43,927 bases of DNA from Lactococcus ileimucosae (GCF_943193185.1 NZ_CALPDE010000019.1:1-43927), one strand, 5' to 3'. Positions 16,407 to 26,758 are shown, counted from the first letter of the stretch. Made by a program: numbers and translations. Notes: generated by a model from the sequence alone, not told the origin.

Positions 16407-17759
16407 AGAAAATTCCAGAAAAATGAAATTATCCAAGGAAAAGTCGTTGATTTGACACACGAAGGGCAAGGAGTTATCAAAGTAGATAACTTCCCTTTTT
16501 TTGTTGAAAATGCTTTGCCTGCTGAAGAGATAAAAATGAAGGTTCTAAAAGTCGGGAAAAATTTTGGCTTTGGAAAGGTAGAAGAATGGCTCAGCCAATC
16601 TCCAGATCGTGTGCAGGATGTGAATGTGACCTATTTGCGCACAGGAATCGCTGACTTTGGTCATATGGCTTATCCTGCGCAGCTTCATTTTAAACGTCAA
16701 CAAGTTGTCGATGTGCTTCGTAAAAACGCACACAAGCCAGATTTCCCTGTCCTCGAAACCTTAGGTGCCGAACAAGAAACTCAATATCGAAATAAAGCCC
16801 AAGTACCTGTTCGTAGCGTGAATGGACGGACAGAAACAGGCTTTTTCCGTAAGAACTCTCACGATTTAGTGCCAATTCATGATTTTTACATCCAGAGTCC
16901 TGAAATTGATGATTTGGTCAATCAAGTGCGTGAAAGTTTAATACGGCTTAACATTCAACCCTATGATGAGAAAGCAAAGCGAGGTATTGTACGTAATATC
17001 GTGATTCGTCGAGGTTTCCATAGCGGTCAAATCATGCTCATCTTGGTTGTGACCGAGGCTCAATTTGCTGGGCTTTCTGAACTTATTACCGAATACAGTG
17101 ATAAGGTTGACTCCTTCCAGCTTAGCATTAACAAGTCGACAGGAAATGCTATTTTTGGTTCGGAGTTCAAACTTCTTTCAGGAAAAGACTACATCACGGA
17201 CAGCATGATGGGTAGGGAATTTCAAATCTCAGCACGCGCTTTCTATCAGGTCAATACAGCACAAGCAGAGAAGCTTTATCAGTTGGCCTATGATTTCGCA
17301 GATTTGAAAGCAGATGATGTCGTCATTGATGCGTATTCTGGTATCGGCACCATTGGACTTGGAATGGCGGACAAAGTCGCACAAGTCTACGGTATGGAAA
17401 TCATACCGGAAGCTGTTGAAAATGCTAAGGTCAATGCAGCTCTTAATGGTATCACAAATGCGCATTATGAAGTAGGACCTGCAGAAGAAGTGATGCCCCG
17501 ATGGTTGCAAGAGGGGATTCAACCTGATCTTATCTTTGTTGATCCACCACGTAAGGGGTTAGATGAAAGCTTTATCAAAGCGGCAACAGCAACACAAGCA
17601 CGCACTATCATCTATATTTCATGCAATCCAGCGACATTTGCACGTGATGTCGTGCGCTTTGAAGAAGAAGACTATCTTTTGGAAAAAGTGCAGCCGGTTG
17701 ATCTCTTTCCGCAGACGAAGCATGTTGAATGTGTAGGTGTGCTGACGAGGAAGAAGTAA
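16404..17759 (+). CDS. rlmD: 23S rRNA (uracil-5-)-methyltransferase, RlmD/RumA type
   Basis: A TrmA/RlmCD-family enzyme that makes 5-methyluridine in 23S rRNA; many Firmicutes have two paralogues, and some modify both classical sites, so the exact position is uncertain. I start it at ATG 16404 (451 residues), where the TRAM domain begins (NEIIQGKVVDLTHEGQG); an upstream in-frame TTG at 16368 falls within the promoter region. Motifs: QVNTAQAEKLY, DAYSGIGTIGL (S-adenosylmethionine), DPPRKGLDESF, and the catalytic cysteine block YISCNPATFARD. The N-terminal iron-sulfur cysteines of the proteobacterial form are absent, as is usual in Gram-positives. Confidence 0.92.
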   Translation: MRKFQKNEIIQGKVVDLTHEGQGVIKVDNFPFFVENALPAEEIKMKVLKVGKNFGFGKVEEWLSQSPDRVQDVNVTYLRTGIADFGHMAYPAQLHFKRQQVVDVLRKNAHKPDFPVLETLGAEQETQYRNKAQVPVRSVNGRTETGFFRKNSHDLVPIHDFYIQSPEIDDLVNQVRESLIRLNIQPYDEKAKRGIVRNIVIRRGFHSGQIMLILVVTEAQFAGLSELITEYSDKVDSFQLSINKSTGNAIFGSEFKLLSGKDYITDSMMGREFQISARAFYQVNTAQAEKLYQLAYDFADLKADDVVIDAYSGIGTIGLGMADKVAQVYGMEIIPEAVENAKVNAALNGITNAHYEVGPAEEVMPRWLQEGIQPDLIFVDPPRKGLDESFIKAATATQARTIIYISCNPATFARDVVRFEEEDYLLEKVQPVDLFPQTKHVECVGVLTRKK

Positions 17760-18018
17760 AGGTGTGGCTGTAAAAGGCTTGATATCAAAGTTTGAGCCAA
17801 AGGTCTTGGAATAACTTTAGAGAAGCTAAAAAAGAGAAGAAAACTACTGAAAAAACATTGAGACATGTTATAATACCAGTATATTAAGCGATTTGATGTT
17901 GTTTAAAAAACATAAAATAACATCAAAAAATTTTCACTACTAATTAAAAATAGATTGCAAATTTAATCAAATTTTCGTCTTCTGAATAATAACCTCAAAA
18001 AAAAAGACACACACACTA
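17760..18018 (+). other. Intergenic stretch with an orphan promoter and hairpin
   Basis: No gene is seen. An extended -10 box TGTTATAAT ends at 17874 with CTGAAA 16 bp upstream of the hexamer. Just after it lies an inverted repeat, TTTGATGTT (17892-17900) and AACATCAAA (17919-17927). No T tract follows on the plus strand. This could be the start of a small RNA or the relic of a lost gene. Confidence 0.3.
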
Positions 18019-18047
18019 TTGACAATTTTATTGGAATATGTTATCAT
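18019..18047 (+). promoter_or_regulatory. Promoter of the bgl operon
   Basis: TTGACA (18019-18024), 17-bp spacer, TATCAT (18042-18047), with TG one base upstream of the -10. It starts a leader that enters the RAT/terminator switch 30 bases later. A weak cre-like half (AAACGGTTTT) follows the -10 box. Confidence 0.85.
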
Positions 18048-18076
18048 TGCTCTTAAATTGAAACGGTTTTTTTACT

Positions 18077-18160
18077 GGATTCGTTACTGTTCGGCAGGCA
18101 AGACCAGAATAAGTGCAAATAGTTTTTTACTACTTGTCCTTATTCTGGTTTTTATTTTTT
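18077..18160 (+). promoter_or_regulatory. RAT antiterminator site and overlapping terminator before licT
   Basis: The 29-nt segment 18077-18105 starts GGATTCGTTACTG and ends GGCAGGCAAGACC, the pattern of the ribonucleic antiterminator bound by LicT/BglG proteins. Its last 3 bases overlap a terminator made of ACCAGAATAAG (18103-18113) and CTTATTCTGGT (18139-18149) followed by a T tract. Binding of LicT stabilises the RAT hairpin and lets transcription through. Confidence 0.92.
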
Positions 18161-18276
18161 AAAGAAACTGTAAAGAAATGAAAGGAGTGTGCTTCTTGAT
18201 TAAATGCATCAAAAAGGGAAAGCTAAGCAATATGTTTTAAAATGTTCTGATTTGATTCAGGTTTGGAGGTGAGATC

Positions 18277-19122
18277 TTGATTGTAGAAAAGAGGATCAAC
18301 AATAATGTAGCATTAGCGAGAAAAAATGGACAACAATTGATTGTAATGGGAAAAGGTGTTGGTTTTGGGAAACATTCAGGTGATCAGATTGTGGAGGATC
18401 AGGTGGAAAAGACTTTTTATTCTGAAGGTAGCTTAAATCTAGAACAAATGGCATCATTAATCACGGATGCTAGTGGAGCAGATATCGAAGTAGTAGATGG
18501 AATCATTCGTTATGGGCAGGTTCAAATTAAGGAAAGTTTGAATCCGAATATCTTCTTTACGTTACTTGATCATATTTGTTTTTCACTACAACGCTATGAA
18601 AAACAAATGGATATTTCTAATCCGCTTGACTGGGAAATTAAAAAGTTTTATCCTATTGAACATGGGATTGGAAAATTTGCGGTTACGTTAATACGTGAAC
18701 AGTTAAAAGTGAATATTTCTGATGCGGAAGCCTCTTTCATTGCACTCCATTTTGTTAATGCACAAATTGAGTCTTCGGCACATCATGAGGGCGTTCAAAT
18801 GGTTGAGATGACCAATGATATTTTGCAACTTGTTAGATACCAGTTAAACTGTGATTATGATGAAGATTCTTGGTATTTTCAACGTTTTATTACGCATCTC
18901 CGCTATTATCTAATGCGTCAAAAAAATGGTGTCATACAAGAAAATGGGGACCAAAATGAGTTGGTTGACATGGTATTCTCTCGCTTCAATAAAGAAAAGA
19001 ATTGTGTCAATTTGATTGACTATTATTTACAAGAAAAACAAGGCTGGCACACATCGAATATTGAAAAAATGTATTTGATTTTACATCTTCGCAATTTAGT
19101 TGAAAAAAAGAACAGATCATAA
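18277..19122 (+). CDS. licT: BglG/LicT-family transcriptional antiterminator
   Basis: RNA-binding antiterminator that allows transcription of the beta-glucoside genes when the sugar is present. At 281 residues it has the full family layout: N-terminal co-antiterminator RNA-binding domain (about 1-55; INNNVALARKNGQQLIVMGKG, GFGK), then two PTS regulation domains. PRD1 holds EHGIGKFAVTLI with a conserved histidine; PRD2 holds FITHLRYYL and LILHLRNLV. PTS phosphorylation of these histidines sets activity. The start is TTG 18277 with GGAGGTGA upstream. It is itself behind a RAT/terminator, so it is autoregulated, and a second RAT precedes the PTS gene. Confidence 0.94.
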   Translation: MIVEKRINNNVALARKNGQQLIVMGKGVGFGKHSGDQIVEDQVEKTFYSEGSLNLEQMASLITDASGADIEVVDGIIRYGQVQIKESLNPNIFFTLLDHICFSLQRYEKQMDISNPLDWEIKKFYPIEHGIGKFAVTLIREQLKVNISDAEASFIALHFVNAQIESSAHHEGVQMVEMTNDILQLVRYQLNCDYDEDSWYFQRFITHLRYYLMRQKNGVIQENGDQNELVDMVFSRFNKEKNCVNLIDYYLQEKQGWHTSNIEKMYLILHLRNLVEKKNRS

Positions 19123-19123
19123 A

Positions 19124-19233
19124 GGATTCGTTACAGTTAGGCTGGCAAGACCTTGATCACTTGGCAATAAAATGGGAACTTGATAGGTGAGTTTCACTAT
19201 TTTTTCAGATGCCAGTGATGCAAGGTTTTTTTA
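19124..19233 (+). promoter_or_regulatory. Second RAT and terminator, before the PTS gene
   Basis: 19124-19152 repeats the RAT pattern (GGATTCGTTACAG ... GGCTGGCAAGACC), differing from the first copy at a few loop and stem bases. It overlaps a terminator formed by 19150-19166 (ACCTTGATCACTTGGCA) and 19210-19226 (TGCCAGTGATGCAAGGT) followed by seven T. LicT should act here too. Confidence 0.92.
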
Positions 19234-19254
19234 CTTGAAAGAGGAGTGATTTTA

Positions 19255-21114
19255 ATGAATAAAAAAGAATTAGCAACAAAGATTGTGAAACTCGTGGGTG
19301 GGGTTCAAAATATTAAATCTTTAACCCATTGTATAACGCGCTTGCGTTTTGTGTTAAAAGATGACCGCATGGCGAAAACAAAGGAAATAGAGCAGTTAGA
19401 TGTGGTAGGTGTTCAAATTCAAGGTGGGCAGTATCAAGTGATTATTGGAAATGGGGTTACAAAGGTTTTTCGTGAGATAATGGAGCAGTATCCATCATTA
19501 GATTTAGTTGATTCAGGAATTGACCATGATGGGGAGAAAAAATTTAGTTTTAATACTGCCATTGGCACATTATCTAGTATTTTAGTTGCTGCATTGCCAC
19601 CTATTGTTGCTGGTGGTATGATTCAAGGGTTGAGTTTCTTTGCAAGGGAGAAAGGATGGCTTGATCCAGAAAGTACGTTAAATTTAGTTTTAACGATTAC
19701 TGGTAATGCCATGTTCTTCTTCTTACCATTTTTAATTGCAGTTTCAGCGGCTCGTAAGTTCAAAACCAATGAGTACATGGCACTTGCTCTTGCTGGTATT
19801 ATCATGCACCCTGATCTAATGAGAATGGTAGGAGAAAATGATCCTTTGACTGCATTTGGATTTTTACCATTGCCACTTATTGATTATTCATCTTCTATTT
19901 TGCCGATTTTGCTAGGTGTTTGGATTTTAAAGTATGTGTGGAATTGGATAGAAAAATGGATGCCTGATTTAATCAGTACGGTTTTTACCCCCTTACTTAC
20001 TATTTTAATTATGGCACCAGTCATGCTGATTGGTGTAGCCCCAGTTGGTTTTTATATCGGTGATTATTTAGCTATTGGTATTCAATGGCTTATTGATCAG
20101 GCACCTTGGTTGGCCGGTTTTGTGATTGGTTCAACACGACCCTTTCTTGTTATTGTTGGGATGCATCATGCTATTCGCCCAATTCAGCTTCAGCAAATTG
20201 CCACTTTTGGTTATACCACTATTACGCCTGCGAACTTTTTAAGTACGATGGCAACTGCAACCGCAACCTTTTCAACTTATTTTTTAGTCAAGGATAGAAA
20301 ACAGAAGCAAATTGTATTATCATCAGCTTTTTCAGGTTTCTTAGGGATTACAGAGCCTGCTCTTTATGGCGTGTTAACGAAGTATAAAGCAACGATGGTC
20401 GGAACCTTAATCGGTGGTGGACTTGGTGGTATGATTGCAACAATGATGGGGGCAAGAGCGTATTCTGGTGGGATGCCAAGTATTTTAACCATTCCAATTT
20501 TTATGGGGAGCGGTCCTGCGAGCATTTTAGTTGGTCTGGGTGTGACGGTTGTGTCAAGTTTTCTGATTACTTATCTGCTTGGGAAGACAATTTTTAAGGC
20601 AGAAGGAATTGAAATAACAGATGATAAGGAAGAAAAGGAGCCTGTTAGTCAGATTAAGTCAAGTGTTGTTTATAGCCCAGCTGCAGGGAAGGTGGTTGAG
20701 TTAAGTCAAGTGAGCGATCATATATTTGCTGAGAAAATGTTAGGTGAAGGGATTGCGATTGATGCACCTAATGGAGAAGTCGTGTCGCCAGTGACTGGGG
20801 TTATTACGACAGTTTTTAAGACAAAGCATGCCATTGGGATTACGGATGAGAATGGTGTTGAAGTTTTGATACATATTGGAATTGATACAGTGAAATTAGA
20901 GGGAAAGTATTTTGAAGTTTTCTGTACAGAAGGCCAAACTATCAAGACGGGTGATTTGCTTGTGAAATTTGATGGTGAAAAAATTAAGTTAGCTGGCTAT
21001 GAGTCAAGTGTGATTGTTGTGGTGACGAATACAAATGACTTTGTGTCAGTTTTGCCTGAGAAAACAAGGGGTCAAGTGAACTTAGGAGAAAAAATGCTGA
21101 CGGTAATTGCTTAA
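19255..21114 (+). CDS. bglP: Beta-glucoside PTS transporter, EIIBCA
   Basis: Imports and phosphorylates beta-glucosides. The 619-residue protein is ordered EIIB-EIIC-EIIA. EIIB: about 1-85, phosphocysteine in LTHCITRLRF (C26). EIIC: about 105-455, many membrane segments and a GMHHAIRPIQLQQ block. EIIA: about 480-619, with PNGEVVSPVTG and the phosphohistidine in VLIHIGIDTV near residue 541. I start at ATG 19255, eight bases after GAGGAG; the GTG at 19246 lies inside that ribosome binding site. The exact sugar (salicin, arbutin, cellobiose or esculin) cannot be read from the sequence. The cognate hydrolase follows 15 bp later. Confidence 0.94.
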   Translation: MNKKELATKIVKLVGGVQNIKSLTHCITRLRFVLKDDRMAKTKEIEQLDVVGVQIQGGQYQVIIGNGVTKVFREIMEQYPSLDLVDSGIDHDGEKKFSFNTAIGTLSSILVAALPPIVAGGMIQGLSFFAREKGWLDPESTLNLVLTITGNAMFFFLPFLIAVSAARKFKTNEYMALALAGIIMHPDLMRMVGENDPLTAFGFLPLPLIDYSSSILPILLGVWILKYVWNWIEKWMPDLISTVFTPLLTILIMAPVMLIGVAPVGFYIGDYLAIGIQWLIDQAPWLAGFVIGSTRPFLVIVGMHHAIRPIQLQQIATFGYTTITPANFLSTMATATATFSTYFLVKDRKQKQIVLSSAFSGFLGITEPALYGVLTKYKATMVGTLIGGGLGGMIATMMGARAYSGGMPSILTIPIFMGSGPASILVGLGVTVVSSFLITYLLGKTIFKAEGIEITDDKEEKEPVSQIKSSVVYSPAAGKVVELSQVSDHIFAEKMLGEGIAIDAPNGEVVSPVTGVITTVFKTKHAIGITDENGVEVLIHIGIDTVKLEGKYFEVFCTEGQTIKTGDLLVKFDGEKIKLAGYESSVIVVVTNTNDFVSVLPEKTRGQVNLGEKMLTVIA

Positions 21115-22590
<1,476 letters not shown>

Positions 22591-22616
22591 AAATTAGTAT
22601 AAAATTTAACAAATTA

Positions 22617-22978
22617 CTACATTAATTCGATACGTTGATGGGAAACTGAATAGTGATAGAGATGTCCATTGTATGAAGCTTCAGTATAGAGTAGAGGTTT
22701 TCCATCTGTATGAACGATGGTTACCCTTTTTAAAAGTGGTGTTCCTAGTGGACTTTCAAGTAGTTGGCTACCCAGTCACTCTTAAAAGTGAGTATAAAGA
22801 TTCACAATTGTTAATCTCTTCTTCAGTAATCTGTACCATTTTTGGATTGATGTAAGATTGGAAAATAACAATCGGGAGCCCACCAGCTGTCCTTACTCTC
22901 GTTAATTCCAAAACCTTTTCAGCATTGGTGAGTTCCAAGCTTTTTGCAATAACACCGCCAGATTATTGTCTTCAATAC
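22617..22978 (-). pseudogene. Remnant of a GntR-family regulator (UTRA domain)
   Basis: The 390 bp after bglA contain minus-strand coding sequence broken across frames. One segment reads EDNNLAVLL, the next LELTNAEKVLELTRVRTAGG through VQITEEEINNCESLYSLL, and the last TPLLKRVTIVHTDGKPLLYT up to a TAG at 22617-22619. Joined, they form a UTRA effector-binding domain of a GntR/HutC-type repressor. At least two frameshifts separate the pieces, and the N-terminal winged helix is missing: the RpiB-like gene ends exactly where it should begin. It probably once repressed a sugar operon here. Confidence 0.75.
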
Positions 22979-22981
22979 TTT

Positions 22982-23617
22982 TTATGAAATCTCTTTTATA
23001 AGATAGTCCACCAATTCCACTTCGTTAGAATTTTCAATGATATAATGAATAACATTTTTCTTAGTCATAATTTTATCTATAAAATCTCTATCCATATTTT
23101 TCATTAATTCAATCATAGATATTTTACTCATCTTATTAAATTCTTTCACCCGATGAGTTTCTCTGACTTTTCTCTCTGCAACATCTGCAGGGTATCCAAT
23201 CCCAAATTCTCCATCAAATAATTTTTCTAACGTATACTCTAAATTAAGCTCGCCTAACCAGCCGAATCCTAATCCTAGTGACAAACTAGCCACATTCCCA
23301 TCATTAATTCTTCCAAATAAATAAGCGTCTTGAGGGTTTTGAATGAAACCCGATAACAATCCAGGTAATGTATTACAGGCCAAATTCATCCCTTGCCCAG
23401 AAGAACAGCCAGTAATTACAAAATCAATAGCTTTACTATTTATGAGTAGTGCAGTTAAAAAGGCGATTTCTGTGTATGAATATGACTGTTTCTCGTTGGG
23501 ATAAACTCCGAAATTAAATACATCATACCCTTTTTTTCCTACAGCTTTTACGACAGCATTATGGAGCAACTCATTCTTACTGACTTGAGTTGTTCCCTGT
23601 ATAATTCCTATTCTCAT
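22982..23617 (-). CDS. RpiB/LacA/LacB family sugar-phosphate isomerase-like protein
   Basis: About 211 residues, longer than the 140-170 of RpiB or LacA/LacB. The N-terminal two thirds follow the family: IGIIQGTTQVSKNELLH, then GYDVFNFGVY, and the active-site loop as GCSSGQGMNLACNTLPG. The C-terminal 70 residues, rich in lysine and isoleucine, form an extra helical part. Substrate unknown. I prefer the second of two adjacent ATGs (23615-23617), five bases after AGGAGG; the first ATG is only two bases away. It is transcribed against the bgl operon and sits between a broken regulator and a truncated transposase, so it may be a survivor of a lost sugar-use operon. Confidence 0.75.
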   Translation of the reverse strand: MRIGIIQGTTQVSKNELLHNAVVKAVGKKGYDVFNFGVYPNEKQSYSYTEIAFLTALLINSKAIDFVITGCSSGQGMNLACNTLPGLLSGFIQNPQDAYLFGRINDGNVASLSLGLGFGWLGELNLEYTLEKLFDGEFGIGYPADVAERKVRETHRVKEFNKMSKISMIELMKNMDRDFIDKIMTKKNVIHYIIENSNEVELVDYLIKEIS

Positions 23618-23713
23618 CATATCCTCCTAATTCTGAGCTCATTGATGTATAAAAATTACTTTTTCACTTTTGACAGCAGCCCCACCAACTCCACATGTGG
23701 TGATAGCTTTCTT

Positions 23714-23977
23714 CTATACTAATAGACGAAAGGGATTGTAAGTGTAAGTTTGATAGTTATTCTCATGTAAAAAAGCCAAGAGATTAAAGGGATAGTGTCC
23801 GGTATCTTCAAGGGCAATGAGAGAGCTTTCGTTGAGTTGTTGGAGTTTCTTGTGTAGATAAGCAAAGCCATCAAGGCTGTTGGGGAAATGTTTATTTTTA
23901 ATCAGTATTTCACCTTGTTCATCTAATAGGGCAAAGTCATGTTTATGCTTTGCGACATCAATTCTAACGTACAACAT
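23714..23977 (-). pseudogene. Truncated IS110-family transposase
   Basis: An 87-codon ORF from ATG 23975-23977 (GGAGG upstream) to TAG at 23714. It begins MLYVRIDVAKHKHDFALL, the DEDD-type N-terminal domain of IS110 transposases, and continues through ALEDTGHYPFNLLAFL. Full IS110 transposases are about 400 residues, so roughly three quarters, including the C-terminal Tnp_20 domain, are gone. The break falls after NPFRLLV. This is an inactive relic and marks past rearrangement beside the RpiB-like gene. Confidence 0.85.
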
Positions 23978-24271
23978 CAAGTGTACCTCCAGCAATAAAT
24001 TTATTTCTGTGGTATACACGCACTTTTTGTCTTGTAACCTTATTGTAGAAAATTGTAGAAAAAACGTCAAGCGCTTGTAGGAAATACTGATCCACAGTCT
24101 TAATTAAGTATAAACTTATGTGGCGGATAACCACTAAATATATTATAAGGGGGATTGAAAGTTAAATCCCGTTGATTAGAGGACTGAAAACGGGACGTCA
24201 CAAATAGACTATTTTACATAAATTAAATTATGCAAAATAGAGAAAGTTCTCGACCAAATTAATAAAAATTA

Positions 24272-24280
24272 TGTTATAAT
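24272..24280 (+). promoter_or_regulatory. Extended -10 promoter of the AI-2E permease operon
   Basis: TGTTATAAT at 24272-24280 is an extended -10 box with perfect TATAAT; no strong -35. The rest of 24071-24271 has no gene. It contains a 7-bp inverted repeat (TCCCGTT/AACGGGA, about 24165-24196) of unknown role. Confidence 0.6.
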
Positions 24281-24317
24281 TATAAGAAGAATTTTCACAA
24301 AAGAAGGGGAACGTCCC

Positions 24318-25499
24318 ATGGAAAAACAAAACCTCAGAGCCTCTGTTTTTTTCAAATGGTTTATGAATAACAAGGTAGTAACAGTACTACTAGTTGTTTT
24401 GCTTTTGTTGCTGAATATTTTATTGCTCAATAAGGTACATTTTATCTTTGCACCGATTGGCGATTTCTTAGCAATCGTTTCATTACCCGTTGTTTTAGCG
24501 GCAGTATTTTATTATTTGCTTAACCCAATCGTTGACTACCTAGAGAAGAAGCGTGTGCCGCGTATTGTTAGTATTGTAGTTATTTTCTTGCTGATTGCAG
24601 GTTTACTTGTATGGGGACTGGCTTATGCTATTCCTTCCATATCAAACAGTGTTTCTGTTTTTTCTAGGCATGTGCCAAGCTACGTGGAACAAATTCAAGA
24701 AGAAGTGAATAAACTCCTGACGAATCAGCATTTTGAGCAGTTCCGTCCACAGATGGATGACTTTATGGATTCTATGGGGAACAATATTGTTGAATGGTCA
24801 AAAAATTATTCATCCATAGCCTTTAATTCGATTACGGATGTCATTACGCGTACAGCAAGTGTCTTTATTTCACTTGTTATCTTTCCCTTTGTTCTTTTTT
24901 ATCTTTTACGAGATGGAAAGAATTTGAATGGTTATATCACGCATCTTTTACCTGTTAATTGGCGTAAAGATACATCTAAGATTTTGACTGAAATGAACGG
25001 TCAGTTGGCTAACTATGTTCGTGGGCAGGTTATTGTTGCTTTGGCGGTAGCTTTGATGCTGGCGATTGGGTTACCAATCATTGGTTTGCGTTATGGAATT
25101 ACTCTTGCAATTCTCTCAGGGATTTTTAATCTGATTCCTTTCTTAGGCTTCTACTTGGCAATTATCCCTGCCATGATTATTGGGTTAGCTACTGGTGGTC
25201 CAATGATGTTGCTCAAGGTTTTAATCGTATATATCATTGAACAAACGATCGAAGGCCGTTTTGTTTCTCCATTGGTTTTAGGAAAACAGTTAAGTATTCA
25301 CCCCGTTACAGTTCTTTTTGTTCTTCTAACTGCTGGTAAAGTCTTTGGTCTATGGGGAGTACTTTTGGGAGTTCCATTCTATGCGGCAGCTAAGGTTATC
25401 ATCAGCCACTTTTATGATTGGTATCGTGAGATTTCAGAACTTTACCATCCCGGTGGTTTAGGAAAAACGGTTGAAATTCAAGAAACAGAGGAAAACTAA
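24318..25499 (+). CDS. AI-2E family (PerM/YdiK-type) transporter
   Basis: A 393-residue integral membrane protein of the AI-2E transporter family. Substrates vary; Na+/H+ antiport and autoinducer-2 export have been proposed for members, and nothing here identifies the substrate. Seen: two N-terminal membrane helices (about 18-40 and 45-70), a third near 80-105, a soluble loop rich in charged residues (about 110-170), then five or so C-terminal helices, with the family block GIFNLIPFLGFY and the EQTIEGRFVSPLVLGKQLSIHP segment. AAGGGG precedes ATG. It overlaps the TPR gene by one base, suggesting a two-gene operon. Confidence 0.9.
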   Translation: MEKQNLRASVFFKWFMNNKVVTVLLVVLLLLLNILLLNKVHFIFAPIGDFLAIVSLPVVLAAVFYYLLNPIVDYLEKKRVPRIVSIVVIFLLIAGLLVWGLAYAIPSISNSVSVFSRHVPSYVEQIQEEVNKLLTNQHFEQFRPQMDDFMDSMGNNIVEWSKNYSSIAFNSITDVITRTASVFISLVIFPFVLFYLLRDGKNLNGYITHLLPVNWRKDTSKILTEMNGQLANYVRGQVIVALAVALMLAIGLPIIGLRYGITLAILSGIFNLIPFLGFYLAIIPAMIIGLATGGPMMLLKVLIVYIIEQTIEGRFVSPLVLGKQLSIHPVTVLFVLLTAGKVFGLWGVLLGVPFYAAAKVIISHFYDWYREISELYHPGGLGKTVEIQETEEN

Positions 25500-26740
25500 T
25501 GTCTTATTCAGAAGATACAATTGACTTCCTGCACAAAGGTGATTTGATTGGAATGCACAATGCTTTAAGTCATGCACTCAAGTATGATGATGAAGAAATG
25601 CTCGCTGATTTAGCAGAGTATTTACAAATGATGGGATTTATTGATGAGAGCCATCAAGTGTATGACAAGATTTTAGCTGACAATCCTAGCAGTACCGATT
25701 ATTTGATTAATTTAGCTGAAATTGCTGAGGATGATGGGCAGATTGATGAAGCGTTGAACTATCTTTATCAGATTCCTTTAGAAGATGAAAATTATGTTGC
25801 TGCTTTGATTAAAATTGCTGACTTGTACCAGCTTGAAGGTGACTTTGAGACAGCTATCAGCAAGCTTGAAGAAGCCCGTGAATTATCAGATTCTCCATTA
25901 ATTACATTCGCTCTGGCGGAAAGCTATTATGAACAAGGTGCTTATCAAGAGGCAATTCAAAATTATGCCAAACTTTCTGTCCGTGAAATCTTGAAGCAGA
26001 CTAAGATTTCAACCTATCAACGGATTGGAGAATCTTATGCGCAGCTTGGGAGTTTTGAAAATGCTCTGTCTTTTTTGGAAAAATCACTGGAATTTTCTAA
26101 AACAGCAGATACTATCTACAAGATTGCCTTGCTTTACAGCGCGCTCGATAATCAAACGCGTGCGATCAGCTACTTTAAACAGCTGGAGGATTATAACACG
26201 GATCTTTTAAACTATGAGCTGGCCTACGCTCAAGCTTTGGAGGCTGATCATCAGTTTGAGGAAGCAGCGCGAGTGGCTCAGGAAGGTTTACGTAAAAATC
26301 CAAACTCAGCTTTACTTTTGCATTTTCTATCTAAACTGGCTTACAGTCAAAAAGATCAAGCAGCAGCAGAACGTTATTTGATGGATGCTTTGAATGTTGC
26401 GGAACTTCATGATGAAACCGTCTTTCTGCTAGCCAACCTTTATTTCAATGCGGGTGATTTTGAAGCAGTGATTCATCTTGAAAAGCTTTTGGAAGAAGAA
26501 CATTTACTGGCACAGTGGCTTTTTGCTCAAGCCAATAAGGAGTTGGAAAACGATAAACAGGCAGAGGTACTTTACACAGAGCTTCTTTCAACTGGGCTCC
26601 GAGAGAATCCTGAGTTTTTGAAGGACTATGTTGACTTTCTCCTACAACTGGGGCAAAATGATAAAGCACAGACTTATATTAAACAATATCTGGAACTTGT
26701 CCCAGAAGATGAAGAAATGAGAGGACTATTGTTCGAGTAA
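25499..26740 (+). CDS. Tetratricopeptide repeat protein
   Basis: A 413-residue acidic, soluble protein made mostly of tetratricopeptide repeats, spaced about 34 residues. Typical helices are seen at YLINLAEIAEDDGQIDEAL, ALIKIADLYQLEGDFETAI, TYQRIGESYAQLGSFENAL and FLLANLYFNAGDFEAV. TPR proteins act as protein-interaction scaffolds; no catalytic motif is visible. Streptococci and lactococci carry a similar TPR protein of unknown function. The ATG overlaps the permease stop (TAATG), and the gene ends in a terminator whose stem overlaps its stop codon. Confidence 0.9.
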   Translation: MSYSEDTIDFLHKGDLIGMHNALSHALKYDDEEMLADLAEYLQMMGFIDESHQVYDKILADNPSSTDYLINLAEIAEDDGQIDEALNYLYQIPLEDENYVAALIKIADLYQLEGDFETAISKLEEARELSDSPLITFALAESYYEQGAYQEAIQNYAKLSVREILKQTKISTYQRIGESYAQLGSFENALSFLEKSLEFSKTADTIYKIALLYSALDNQTRAISYFKQLEDYNTDLLNYELAYAQALEADHQFEEAARVAQEGLRKNPNSALLLHFLSKLAYSQKDQAAAERYLMDALNVAELHDETVFLLANLYFNAGDFEAVIHLEKLLEEEHLLAQWLFAQANKELENDKQAEVLYTELLSTGLRENPEFLKDYVDFLLQLGQNDKAQTYIKQYLELVPEDEEMRGLLFE

Positions 26741-26758
26741 TCGCACAATAGTTTTTTA
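26725..26758 (+). terminator. Terminator of the permease-TPR operon
   Basis: ACTATTGT (26725-26732) and ACAATAGT (26745-26752) form a perfect 8-pair stem followed by TTTTTT. The left arm lies within the last codons of the TPR gene. Confidence 0.8.

Noticed and set aside
18196-18270. Short ORFs of 13 and 23 codons between the first RAT and licT
   Set aside because: They are frame fragments in AT-rich leader sequence. One has a plausible ribosome binding site, but no conservation evidence is available, and the switch is explained by the RAT and terminator.
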